Assembly: GCA_003134765.1 (NCBI GenBank)
Contig: PLCM01000022.1
Location: forward strand, 1 to 64,000
DNA: 64,000 nt
Direction: 5' to 3'
Source of the DNA: Spartobacteria bacterium
Lineage (GTDB): Bacteria; Verrucomicrobiota; Verrucomicrobiia; Chthoniobacterales; UBA10450
The notes under the pieces are model-generated. The model saw only the letters and a program-made list of their open reading frames with translations. It was not told the origin of the DNA and ran no database searches. The number at the start of each line of letters is the position of its first letter. Position 1 is the stretch's first letter. Shown in pieces: positions 7,460-15,822 of the stretch. A program made the position numbers and the translations under genes.

Positions 7460-9745
7460 CTACTCGGGAATTCGTGGGTTTGTTCCCCACTGGCCTGGCT
7501 TAGGTCCCATGTTGAAAGTAAGTCTGCCGCCGTTCTTCAATTCGCTGAAGGGGAGAAATGGGCTATCGAGGTTCTTGCCGTTCACCTGCACCGATTGGAT
7601 GTAGATGTTCTCCGCCGAAAGATCGTTCGCAGTCATGCTGAACGTCTTTCCATTCGAGAGATGGAGCACGGCTTTCTTCAACTGAGGCGCGCCGATCACA
7701 TAGTAATCGCTTCCAGGACAAACGGGGTAGAACCCGAGGCAGGTGAAGATATACCAGGCCGACATTTGCCCGCAATCGTCGTTTCCGCTGAGTGAATTTG
7801 GCTTGTTCCCGTATTGCGTCGTCACAACTTCGCGCAAGCGCTCCGCCGCTTTCCACGGCTGGCCTGCGAAAGAGTAGAGGTAAATGATGTGATGGCTCGG
7901 CTCGTTGCCATGCCAGTATTCGCCGATCCGTCCCTGGATATCGGAGACACCTTTACTTTTATCAGCCTCCTTGAAGGTGAATAGCTCATCGAGCTTGCTC
8001 CAAAATTTCTCCCTCCCGCCCATTAACTTTATGAGACCGGGCACATCGTGCGGGACATACCAGGAATACTGCCAACTCGTGCCTTCGGTGAAGTCGTTTA
8101 CTCCGGCAGTCTCGTCGTAGAAGTGAGCGTTAAAGGGCGAATGCCAGCGCCCCTGTGAGTCCTTGCCGCGCATCAGACCCACCGAAGAATCGAACACGTT
8201 GTTGTAACTGGCAGCGCGCTTCGAGAAAACGGCAAAATCCTCTCTCTTCCCGAGCGCCTTGGCCATCTGGGCGACGCAATAATCGTCGTAGGCGTATTCG
8301 AGCGTTTTCGAGACTGACTCGTTCTCCTTGTCGAACGGAACCCAGCCCAGTTTCGCGTAAGTGGCGACACTGTCATAATGCGGATTCAGCGCCGTCGTTC
8401 TGATCGCATCATAAGCGCGGTCACGATCGAAGCCTTTCACGCCTTTGAGATAGGCGTCCACGATCACCGGCACCGCGTGATAACCGACCATGCACCAGGT
8501 TTCGTTCGCCTGGAGCGACCAGATGGGGAGCATATGCTCAACGCTTTGATCGTAGTGAGCCAGCATCGAGTTGATCATGTCCGCATCGCGCGGCGCCTGG
8601 ATCAGGGCGAAGAGGGGATGGGTTGCGCGATATGTATCCCAGAGGGAAAAAACCGTGTAATTCGTGAAACCTTTTGCCTGGTGAAGATTCTGGTCGAGGC
8701 CGCGGTATTCGCCCGTCACGTCCTGGTAGAGGTTTGGCGCGAGAAAAGTATGGTAGACCGACGTGTAGAACGTTTCCTTTTCCTCCCGCGAGCCTTCGAT
8801 TTCGATCCGGGCCAGCTCCTTATCCCACTTCAGCCGGGTCTGGTTCCGCACCTTCTCGAAATTCCAATCAGGGATTTCCGTATCGAGGTTTTTGAGAGCG
8901 TTTTCGGCGCTGATCGCGGACACAGCCACCTTGATCACAATCGCCTGCTTCTCCCCCGTCCTGTAGTGAGCGAGGAATTGAAGATTGGTCCCAGCAGCTT
9001 CCTGCGTGCTACGGAACCGATAGGTGTTGTAGAGGATGGGCTTGCCGTCACTCATGATTTCGGCCTTATCGAAAGGCCGCGAGTAACGCGCGGCGAAGTA
9101 GAGATATCGCTCCCTGGCCCAGCCATTCACGAGATGGAAGCCTGTGACAGTTGAGTTGTTCTCGACTCGAACATGGGACCAAACCACCTTCCATTTCTTT
9201 CCCGTCAAAACGTGACTGAGATCCGTCAGGATCGATGCCCTCTCACTAGCCGGAAAGACCATTCGCATCATCCCGGCGCGCTCCCCGCCTGTAAGCTCGA
9301 CCGTTACCCCGGATCTCTGTAGCTTCACTTTATAATAGCCGGCGGAAGCGGTTTCTTCCTCGTGCGAGAAGCGCGACTGATAACCGGAATCCGGATCCTT
9401 TTTCGTCCCGGAAACAAGCCTGGGCTCTCCTACCTGCGGAACGAAAAGGAAATCGCCCAGGTCAGGAATTCCGGTGCCGGTAAGGTGCGTCAGACTGAAT
9501 CCCAGGATGGTCGGATCGGAATACTCATAGCCGGACGCGGTTTCCCAAAGCTCCTTCTCCGTGTCCGGTCCTAATTGGATCATGCCAAAGGGCGCGGAAG
9601 GACCGGGATAAGTGTTGCCCTCTCCTTGTGTCCCGACAAAAGGGCGGACGAAATCCGAAAGGTGAGGTTGATCACTGGCAAAAACGGGCATGCTCAATGA
9701 CGCCAGGCAACCGAGGACAAACAATGAGCAGGTCGTCTTTTTCAT
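7460..9745 (-). CDS. GH92 exo-alpha-mannosidase, exported
   Basis: 761 residues with an ATG start and signal peptide (MKKTTCSLFVLGCLASLSMPVFA). It has the two-domain GH92 layout: an N-terminal beta-sandwich opening FVRPFVGTQGEGNTYPGP and PFGMIQLGPDT, then an (alpha/alpha)6 barrel with DQSVEHMLPIWSLQANE, GNEPSHHIIYLYSF (about 612-625) and SGNDDCGQMSAWYIF (about 653-667), the latter carrying the family acidic catalytic region. GH92 enzymes are calcium-dependent and remove terminal alpha-linked mannose (1,2-, 1,3- or other) with inversion. Periplasmic or outer location fits the leader. It starts 5 bases after the GH47 stop, so the two are co-transcribed. Confidence 0.95.
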   Translation of the reverse strand: MKKTTCSLFVLGCLASLSMPVFASDQPHLSDFVRPFVGTQGEGNTYPGPSAPFGMIQLGPDTEKELWETASGYEYSDPTILGFSLTHLTGTGIPDLGDFLFVPQVGEPRLVSGTKKDPDSGYQSRFSHEEETASAGYYKVKLQRSGVTVELTGGERAGMMRMVFPASERASILTDLSHVLTGKKWKVVWSHVRVENNSTVTGFHLVNGWARERYLYFAARYSRPFDKAEIMSDGKPILYNTYRFRSTQEAAGTNLQFLAHYRTGEKQAIVIKVAVSAISAENALKNLDTEIPDWNFEKVRNQTRLKWDKELARIEIEGSREEKETFYTSVYHTFLAPNLYQDVTGEYRGLDQNLHQAKGFTNYTVFSLWDTYRATHPLFALIQAPRDADMINSMLAHYDQSVEHMLPIWSLQANETWCMVGYHAVPVIVDAYLKGVKGFDRDRAYDAIRTTALNPHYDSVATYAKLGWVPFDKENESVSKTLEYAYDDYCVAQMAKALGKREDFAVFSKRAASYNNVFDSSVGLMRGKDSQGRWHSPFNAHFYDETAGVNDFTEGTSWQYSWYVPHDVPGLIKLMGGREKFWSKLDELFTFKEADKSKGVSDIQGRIGEYWHGNEPSHHIIYLYSFAGQPWKAAERLREVVTTQYGNKPNSLSGNDDCGQMSAWYIFTCLGFYPVCPGSDYYVIGAPQLKKAVLHLSNGKTFSMTANDLSAENIYIQSVQVNGKNLDSPFLPFSELKNGGRLTFNMGPKPGQWGTNPRIPE

Positions 9746-9750
9746 GGCGG

Positions 9751-11112
9751 TTACCAGGTGCGGCGGAGCGGATGCGCTTCCGTGTTGAAGACAACCTTGT
9801 CGAACTCCAGAGCGCCCGGTGGCGCGAAGAGCAGGTAAAAGTATTTGAAGGTCTCCGCGAGGGCGAAGCTCTCCATTTCGTCGCGCTTTTCTTTCGTGAT
9901 CACATCCTTAAGCGCAGCATAACCGGCTTCCGTGCGACAATATTTGACGAAATCATCGAAGATCGTCTCGCCCATCCGACTATATTCGGAATCGCCCGTG
10001 TAATGATGGAGGTAGTAGGTAGACTCCACGATTTCCGGGCGCAGGTGATAAGTGGCTGCCTTCACTTCCATTGTCGTGTAATCGATGACTTCGGGTTCGA
10101 TGCCGTGCAGGTTCCACATCTTGAAGGAGGAAGCCTGCAATCGTCGCGCGCGCGGCAAATCACCGGAAAGCGCGAGTAAAGCGGGAAAGAAAGCGTCAAG
10201 GGCACCGTAAGTTGTCTCGGTGCGCCGGCCGGTCGTCATGTCGGCGTGGCCGTACCAGAGTTCGCCGCGAACCTCGTCGGCCAAGTATTTCTGCACAACC
10301 GGAATGCTGGCATTCCACATTTCGAGGCAATCCTTGTCCCCAAACAGGAGCCAGCATTTCCAGAGATATTCATAGTAGGAATCGATGCCGCCGCTGACAT
10401 GACTGTCCGGATCGGTCCACGCTCCGGTCTCGACGTTGATGCTTGATCCCACAAGGCCCAATTGCGAACGGCGCTTATAGGTCTCGACTAACGCGCGCTT
10501 GGCTTTGTCATAGAAAATAGACTTACCGGTCAACTTGCTGAGCGTCCCGAACTCGAGCAGGAGCGTGCCGGTTTCCGCGGGATTCGAAACCGGGTCGCGG
10601 ATCTGCCCCGTGCGCAGATTAACGTAGACGTAGGGAAGGCCGGTTGGAGATTCGAAGGCCGGGAGCAACCGGGTGCCCAGGTCTTCAGCCAGAGCTAACA
10701 GGCGCTTGTCGCCGGTAAGTTGATAGGACGAAAGTAAGCCGCCGAGGAGCCGGATCGTTATCTCGAAGTTCTTGACGTAGATGTCGCGATCGAAGGAAAG
10801 GTCGCGGTCGATGAGCGCTCGCGCCTTGTCCGCCTCGGTGTCCAGCTTCATCAGGACAAGGGTGTCGAGCGCATCGACCGGCGTCATAAGCAACGACTGG
10901 CCGTACCAGTCGTGGGACGTTTTGCTCAACGGCTTGAGCGCATCGTGTCCCCAGGCGTACCGTTCATAATTATTCCAGGCGTGGAGGAATTCTGTTTTCA
11001 CGCGATCCGCGACTTCGCGGGCTCGCGCGTCGTCGCGAGATTTCGAGCAGCCGGACGAGATCAGAACAAGCAGAAGGGTTATTACTCGGAGTGCGGGAGC
11101 CTTCGCATTCAC
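9751..11112 (-). CDS. GH47 class I alpha-1,2-mannosidase, exported
   Basis: 453 residues; GTG start, first gene of the operon. Hydrophobic leader ending LLLVLISSGC, a lipobox-like site with Ser at -3, so a lipoprotein is possible. Family GH47 signatures: FLHAWNNYERYAWGHDAL (about 42-59), the GGLLSSYQLTGD repeat of the (alpha/alpha)7 barrel, SFALAETFKYFYLLF (415-429) and the calcium-binding Thr within VFNTEAHP (441-448). These enzymes cleave alpha-1,2-mannose from high-mannose glycans. GH47 is mostly eukaryotic and uncommon in bacteria; here it is directly followed by GH92, a symporter and a kinase, giving a complete uptake route. Confidence 0.93.
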   Translation of the reverse strand: MNAKAPALRVITLLLVLISSGCSKSRDDARAREVADRVKTEFLHAWNNYERYAWGHDALKPLSKTSHDWYGQSLLMTPVDALDTLVLMKLDTEADKARALIDRDLSFDRDIYVKNFEITIRLLGGLLSSYQLTGDKRLLALAEDLGTRLLPAFESPTGLPYVYVNLRTGQIRDPVSNPAETGTLLLEFGTLSKLTGKSIFYDKAKRALVETYKRRSQLGLVGSSINVETGAWTDPDSHVSGGIDSYYEYLWKCWLLFGDKDCLEMWNASIPVVQKYLADEVRGELWYGHADMTTGRRTETTYGALDAFFPALLALSGDLPRARRLQASSFKMWNLHGIEPEVIDYTTMEVKAATYHLRPEIVESTYYLHHYTGDSEYSRMGETIFDDFVKYCRTEAGYAALKDVITKEKRDEMESFALAETFKYFYLLFAPPGALEFDKVVFNTEAHPLRRTW

Positions 11113-11191
11113 AGGAGCAGGGTCTGACGCAGGATTGACCGGCGTCCAGACATTTGTTGGCCAGCGCGATTGAAATCAAATATGAAAGACC

Positions 11192-12901
11192 ATGCCTGCC
11201 AGAGCGCGAGCCGTTTTTCTTTTTCTAAGCCTCTGTCTCGCGACAAGCGAAGCGGCGTGGCGCGAACCGACTCGGGCGCCGCACGCGATGGTCGCGTCGA
11301 CGGAGCGCATCGCGTCGCAGATTGGCGTGGACGTAATGAAGCGCGGCGGCAACGCCGTGGATTCGGCCGTGGCTGTGGCATTCGCTCTGGCCGTGGTCTA
11401 TCCCGCGGCGGGGAACCTCGGTGGAGGCGGATTCATGTTGATCCGCCAGGACGACGGACGCGCGACTGCGATCGATTATCGCGAGACTGCGCCCAGGGCA
11501 GCGACGCGCGAAATGTTCGTCGGGCCTGATGGCGAGCTGCTGAAAGGCGAAGACTCGTCCGTTCTCGGGTATCGCGCCACCGGTGTTCCCGGGACCGTTG
11601 CCGGGATGGCGCTGGCCTTGAAGAAATATGGTTCCGGAAAACTGACGTGGGAGGAGTTGATCGAGCCGGCGAGAAAACTGGCGGTCGATGGGTTTGTCGT
11701 CACCCATCGGACGGAGAGAATGCTGGCGGATCAAAAGGAGATTCTGTTGCCGTTCGCGGACAGCCGGCGCATTTTTCTGCGCGAAGGAAAACTTTATCGC
11801 GAAGGCGAAAGGTTGCGACAGCCGGAACTGGCCGCGACCCTCGGTCGTCTGCAGAAAAAAGGGGCGAGAGAGTTTTACGAAGGCGAAACGGCGCGGCTCA
11901 TCGTGGAGGATATGCGTCAGCATCGTGGACTTATCACGCCGGAGGACCTCCGCGAGTACACGCCGAAAGAGCGGGTGCCGTTGCGCGGAAATTATCGCGG
12001 CTACGAAATCATTTCGATGCCGCCGCCCTCCGCCGGGGGCACGATCCTGCTCGAGATGCTTAACATCCTGGAAGGGTTCGACCTGAAGAAGCTGGAGCCG
12101 TTTTCCTCCGACTATTACCATCTGCTGGTCGAAACGATGCGCCGCGCTTACGCGGACCGCGCGGAATACATGGGCGACGCCGATTTTGTCTCTGTGCCGA
12201 TCGCTGGGCTCCTGGACAAAGCCTACGCGGAACGGCAGCGCACGACGATCAAGCTCGACCGCGCTTCCCGGAGCAGTGAGATAGGCGGGGGCAAACCGGC
12301 CGGGTATGAATCGACGCAAACGACCCATTTCACGATTGTCGACGCGGCCGGAAACGCGGTCTCGAACACCTACACGTTGAACGGCTGGTTCGGCGCGGGC
12401 GTAGTCGCTAAAGGGACCGGCGTTCTGCTCAACAATGAAATGGACGATTTCACCTCCAAGCCCGGCGCCCCGAATCTGTACGGCGCCATCCAAAGCGAGC
12501 GCAACGCGATCGCGCCAGGGAAACGCCCGCTTTCCTCGATGACGCCGACCTTCGTGCTCCGGCCCGATGGGAGTCTTTACTTCGCGATCGGCACGCCGGG
12601 CGGCACGACGATTACTAACACGGTTCTGCAAGTAATCACGAACGCGATCGATCACGGGATGAATCTGCAGGCTGCGATCGACGCACCGCACATTCATCAT
12701 CAATGGCAGCCGGACGAAATTCAGGACGAGCCGCTCGGGTTATCGCCGGAGACGCGCCGGGCGCTCGAAGCGCGAGGACACCGTTTCGCGCCGAATCCGC
12801 GGAACATGAGCGACCTGCAAGGCGTGATGATCGAGGAGAAAACGAACGTGCGGCTGGGCGGAAGCGACTCGCGGCAGGATGGCGCGGCGGTCGGCTATTG
12901 A
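11192..12901 (+). CDS. ggt: Gamma-glutamyltranspeptidase
   Basis: 569 residues with ATG start and signal peptide (MPARARAVFLFLSLCLATSEA). Single-chain precursor that self-cleaves before the catalytic threonine: the junction motif is TQTTHFTIVD, Thr at about 377. Other family blocks are VDVMKRGGNAVDSAVAVAF, NLGGGGFML, PPPSAGGTILLEML and PLSSMTPTFVL (gamma-glutamyl binding). It transfers or hydrolyses gamma-glutamyl groups from glutathione and similar peptides in the periplasm. Length is normal. It is divergent from the mannosidase operon with a 79-base shared upstream gap. Confidence 0.95.
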   Translation: MPARARAVFLFLSLCLATSEAAWREPTRAPHAMVASTERIASQIGVDVMKRGGNAVDSAVAVAFALAVVYPAAGNLGGGGFMLIRQDDGRATAIDYRETAPRAATREMFVGPDGELLKGEDSSVLGYRATGVPGTVAGMALALKKYGSGKLTWEELIEPARKLAVDGFVVTHRTERMLADQKEILLPFADSRRIFLREGKLYREGERLRQPELAATLGRLQKKGAREFYEGETARLIVEDMRQHRGLITPEDLREYTPKERVPLRGNYRGYEIISMPPPSAGGTILLEMLNILEGFDLKKLEPFSSDYYHLLVETMRRAYADRAEYMGDADFVSVPIAGLLDKAYAERQRTTIKLDRASRSSEIGGGKPAGYESTQTTHFTIVDAAGNAVSNTYTLNGWFGAGVVAKGTGVLLNNEMDDFTSKPGAPNLYGAIQSERNAIAPGKRPLSSMTPTFVLRPDGSLYFAIGTPGGTTITNTVLQVITNAIDHGMNLQAAIDAPHIHHQWQPDEIQDEPLGLSPETRRALEARGHRFAPNPRNMSDLQGVMIEEKTNVRLGGSDSRQDGAAVGY

Positions 12902-12931
12902 AACGACGAAGTGGCCCGGCCATGATGTTGT

Positions 12932-12956
12932 AGCGTCCGTTGTCTCAACGGCCTGG
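12932..12956. repeat. Hairpin with GTCTC loop after ggt
   Basis: Stem ccgtt / aacgg (12937-12941 and 12947-12951) around the loop gtctc, preceded by tgtagcgt. The same design with a different stem is found at 61622-61644 right after the GNAT stop, so the loop is conserved while the stem varies. There is no T-run after it, so it is not a classical terminator. Confidence 0.5.
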
Positions 12957-12991
12957 TTGAAAATGCGCTGAGCCAGCGCACGCTCCAACGT

Positions 12992-13936
12992 TCAGCTGAC
13001 GGAATTTGCCTGCTCCGCGCCGTGCGGATGATTCTTGCCGAACTTAGGCAGGTCCGGATCGAGAAAACCCAAAGCATGCGGCGGTTTGATGACGCGGACA
13101 CCGGCAGCGCGCTGTTGTTCCACGATCTGATCGCGGAACGCCTCCATCCGGGTCCAATGCACCTTGGGCCGAAAATGATGTTCGGCGTGGTAACCGTTAA
13201 AGAACCAGATCCAGTTATAGAGCTTGTCGTAGCTGCTCACGCCCCAGGCGATCGGCTCATCGGGGTTGCCGCCGTAGTGCCGGTAGTAACCGTTCAAGTA
13301 GGAGAGACAGTGGCCGAAGTACCAGAAGCCCAGGAGGAAAAGAATGTAGTGCCAGTTCCGGATGCCGAGGGTCACGAACGTGCCCAGAAAGAGAACGACC
13401 TCGATCACGCCCCAAAAAGCTTCCCGGCGATCCTTGCGGTAGACGGCTTGGAAGATCGCCTTGGGATCGTCCCGGAAAAAGCTGAGGAACATGTAACTCA
13501 ACGGATGTTCCGCTTCGCCATCATGCCCGTGCTTGTAAATCGAGAGCCAGTCGATCGTCTCGCCGTGTTCGTCAGGCCGGTCGGCGTTTCCCTTGTGATG
13601 CTGCATGTGGACGCAGTCGTAGAAGACCTGGCTGAAGCCGACGGTAACCGACTCGAGAACGCTGAAGAGCCGGTTGAGCAGCGGCCAGCGGAAGTACGGG
13701 TTGTGAATGAACATGTGCGAAATGCCGTTTATGTTCCAGGAGATGCTCACGGAATAGATGAAGCCCAGGATGAGCATCACCCAGAGGGGCACGCGCGGGA
13801 AAAGGAAAAACATCCCGAAAAAATAGGCGAGGTGCAGGAATTCGGCGAGAACGGGGATGATGTCCCACCGGGTAAAGGCAAAAATCCGGGAAGTGGTCTG
13901 GAGCCGCTCGGAGGCGACATCGTTTATGGCATGCAC
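12992..13936 (-). CDS. Membrane fatty-acid desaturase
   Basis: 314 residues, GTG start (no ATG nearby in frame). Four or more membrane helices and the three histidine clusters of the integral-membrane desaturase family: GISHMFIHN, CVHMQHHKGN and GYHAEHHFRPKVHW, which hold the di-iron centre. It introduces a double bond into an acyl chain at the inner membrane; the regiochemistry and whether the substrate is a CoA ester, lipid or carotenoid cannot be told. Length is close to the 300-350 usual for this group. Monocistronic, convergent with ggt. Confidence 0.85.
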   Translation of the reverse strand: MHAINDVASERLQTTSRIFAFTRWDIIPVLAEFLHLAYFFGMFFLFPRVPLWVMLILGFIYSVSISWNINGISHMFIHNPYFRWPLLNRLFSVLESVTVGFSQVFYDCVHMQHHKGNADRPDEHGETIDWLSIYKHGHDGEAEHPLSYMFLSFFRDDPKAIFQAVYRKDRREAFWGVIEVVLFLGTFVTLGIRNWHYILFLLGFWYFGHCLSYLNGYYRHYGGNPDEPIAWGVSSYDKLYNWIWFFNGYHAEHHFRPKVHWTRMEAFRDQIVEQQRAAGVRVIKPPHALGFLDPDLPKFGKNHPHGAEQANSVS

Positions 13937-14027
13937 GGGTCAAAATAGTAACCGAAAATCGGGCCTCGCACGAGTTAAAACTTCCGCGGCGTCGCGCCCG
14001 GCCAAGGGCGGAAGCAATGAGGCGGGA

Positions 14028-14102
<75 letters not shown>

Positions 14103-14204
14103 GGATGGAGAAGTGATATGTGAAGAGTGATCCATGATCCGTCAAGGGGAAGCCGAGAGACCAGCCTCGATTACGATCACCCCGCACACTGATCGCGCGC
14201 GAGA

Positions 14205-14756
14205 TCAGGCCGCCAGCTTCGCCGCGTCTTTGTGGCCGAGAATGCGAACAGTCTGTTGCAGCTGCTCGACCTTGAGCGGTTTTTTCAACACCGTTACGGG
14301 ACCCCGCGCCAGGATCCGGTCCAGCATTTCGCTGTCGGGATAACCGGTAATGACGACGATGGGCAAATCGGGATCCGCTTCCTTCGCGGCGGCGTAAACG
14401 TCATCCGCCGGGCCGTCCGGCAATTTCAAATCGAGAAAGAGCAGATCGAATTTTTGCTTTTCCAGAGCGGCCAGCGCCTCTTTCACCGTGCCTACAACCA
14501 CGCGGCTAAAGCCGATTTTTTTCAGGAAAATTTTGAAGAGACTCTGGAGGCTTTCATCGTCATCGACCACGAGCACGGTCGGCTGCCCGGACTTGTCTTC
14601 CTTCAAGATATCCTTGTCGAGCGACGCCTTTTTGATGCGCCAGCGGCCCCCGATTTGGATGGCCGGTAACTGGCCGCGTTGCACTAGATAATAAACGGTC
14701 GGCAACGGAATCCGGAGATATTTAGCCGTTTCTTTGACCGTCAAAAGGTTGTGCAT
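14205..14756 (-). CDS. HTH (excisionase/MerR-like) plus receiver response regulator
   Basis: 183 residues, ATG start. An N-terminal helix-turn-helix of the excisionase/BldC type (LTVKETAKYLRIPLPTVYYL, then GGRWRIKKASLD) is joined to a CheY-like receiver (VLVVDDDES, acidic pocket 65-67; phospho-acceptor Asp109 in LFLDLKLPDG; Thr137 in VVITGYP; Lys158/159 in VLKKPL). This order, DNA binder first and receiver second, is the reverse of most OmpR/NarL regulators. No histidine kinase gene is in the window, so the partner is unknown. It probably binds DNA in response to phosphorylation. Confidence 0.85.
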   Translation of the reverse strand: MHNLLTVKETAKYLRIPLPTVYYLVQRGQLPAIQIGGRWRIKKASLDKDILKEDKSGQPTVLVVDDDESLQSLFKIFLKKIGFSRVVVGTVKEALAALEKQKFDLLFLDLKLPDGPADDVYAAAKEADPDLPIVVITGYPDSEMLDRILARGPVTVLKKPLKVEQLQQTVRILGHKDAAKLAA

Positions 14757-14934
14757 TGGAGAAAAACAGCAACTTGCGCCTTAATGGGCAAGCCTTTTTC
14801 ACTTGGGCAGCATTATTAAATTTATAGTCAATGTCAATGCCTCATTCAGGTTTTTTCCTACCCGAGGGTAGGGCGGGACCGGTCTTATCACGGACAGCTG
14901 CTGAAAAATGGCTCCGCCTGGCAGGGCGAGACGC

Positions 14935-15019
14935 TTCTCGGAGGGACGTGCTTCTGCGCGTCCGTAGCTCCGGCCAGGTCGAGGATTATGGGACGTGCAG
15001 AAGCACGTCCCTCCGAGAA
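14935..15019. repeat. 23-bp perfect inverted repeat in a 409-base gene-free gap
   Basis: Arms at 14935-14957 and 14997-15019 (core ggagggacgtgcttctgc and its complement) are perfect over 23 bp, with a further outer match of gggcgagac near 14924 to gtctcgccc near 15029. The gap 14757-15165 between the regulator and the methyltransferase holds only this palindrome and the half element at 15089; I see no gene in it. Confidence 0.8.
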
Positions 15020-15088
15020 ATTACGCGGTCTCGCCCTACCAAAAGAGTGTCGCGGCATTGGTTGGCGATAGCCGAATTTGCAACCGCG

Positions 15089-15122
15089 AGGTCCCTCGCC
15101 GTCCACCGCGGCTCGGGATGAC
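15089..15122 (+). repeat. Half copy of the TCCCGAGCCGCG palindrome family
   Basis: This segment matches the right arm of the inverted repeats at 19191-19340 and 61666-61860 (gaggtccctcgccgt, then cgcggctcgggatgac). No matching left arm is found nearby, so it is a single-arm remnant. Confidence 0.6.
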
Positions 15123-15165
15123 CGGTTGATCGCGCGGCTGCTCTCACACATCGTGACTGGACAAG

Positions 15166-15822
15166 GTGAAGGGGGCGGTTGACTATTTCCCCCTTTTAAT
15201 GAGCGCGCTCTTTTTCAAGCGATTCCTGCAACGTCCCTTTCAGATCGCCTCGATTGTCCCCAGCTCCAAAGCGCTCGTAAAAAAGGTCGCGCGCAAAATG
15301 GACTTCAGCGAGCCGCGGGTAATTGCCGAGTACGGCCCGGGCGAAGGAGTGCATTCGCGGGAGATCGCACGCCGGATGTCGGCCGACTCGCAGTTGCTCC
15401 TCTTCGAGTTGGACGCCGCCTTCTCGCGCGACCTGCGACGCCAGTTCGCGGATGATCCGCGGGTTCACGTCATCAATGGTGATGCCGCCAAACTTCCGGA
15501 AGAACTGGAGCGCCGCTCCATTCCCCGGTGCGACTATATTCTATCGGGCATTCCATTCAGCATTCTGGAGATCACGAAGAAACGGGCGCTCCTCGAGAAA
15601 ACCTATGAAGCCCTGGCCGACGGCGGGAGTTTCATCATCTATCAGGTCACAAATGAGCTTCGGCAGCACGCCACCCTCTTCGATCGCGCGGAATCCCAGT
15701 ATGTCCTCCAAAATATTCCGCCGATGTTTGTCACCGTTTTCCACAAGGTACTTCGGCGGAACGGACACCGGCGTCCGCTGCGACCGGCGGCGGCCCTCTC
15801 CACCAACCATCATTCGGCATGA
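15166..15822 (+). CDS. Class I SAM methyltransferase (phospholipid N-methyltransferase-like)
   Basis: 218 residues from GTG 15166; an ATG at 15199 (MSALFFKRFLQ) is a good alternative. The N-terminal FFKRFLQRPFQIASIVPSSKALVKKV and the SAM loop VIAEYGPGEGVHSREIA resemble PmtA-type phospholipid methyltransferases and the related rRNA dimethylase fold; FELDAAF binds the ribose. A membrane lipid substrate is plausible but unproven. Its TGA stop overlaps the fumC ATG (ATGA), so the two are translationally coupled, an odd pairing by function. Confidence 0.75.
   Translation: MKGAVDYFPLLMSALFFKRFLQRPFQIASIVPSSKALVKKVARKMDFSEPRVIAEYGPGEGVHSREIARRMSADSQLLLFELDAAFSRDLRRQFADDPRVHVINGDAAKLPEELERRSIPRCDYILSGIPFSILEITKKRALLEKTYEALADGGSFIIYQVTNELRQHATLFDRAESQYVLQNIPPMFVTVFHKVLRRNGHRRPLRPAAALSTNHHSA

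Noticed and set aside
11225-12703. A 492-residue open frame on the minus strand opposite ggt
   Set aside because: It lies wholly on the other strand of a clear gamma-glutamyltranspeptidase gene; its composition is rich in Arg/Asp/His and shows no family motif, as expected of a shadow in GC-rich DNA.
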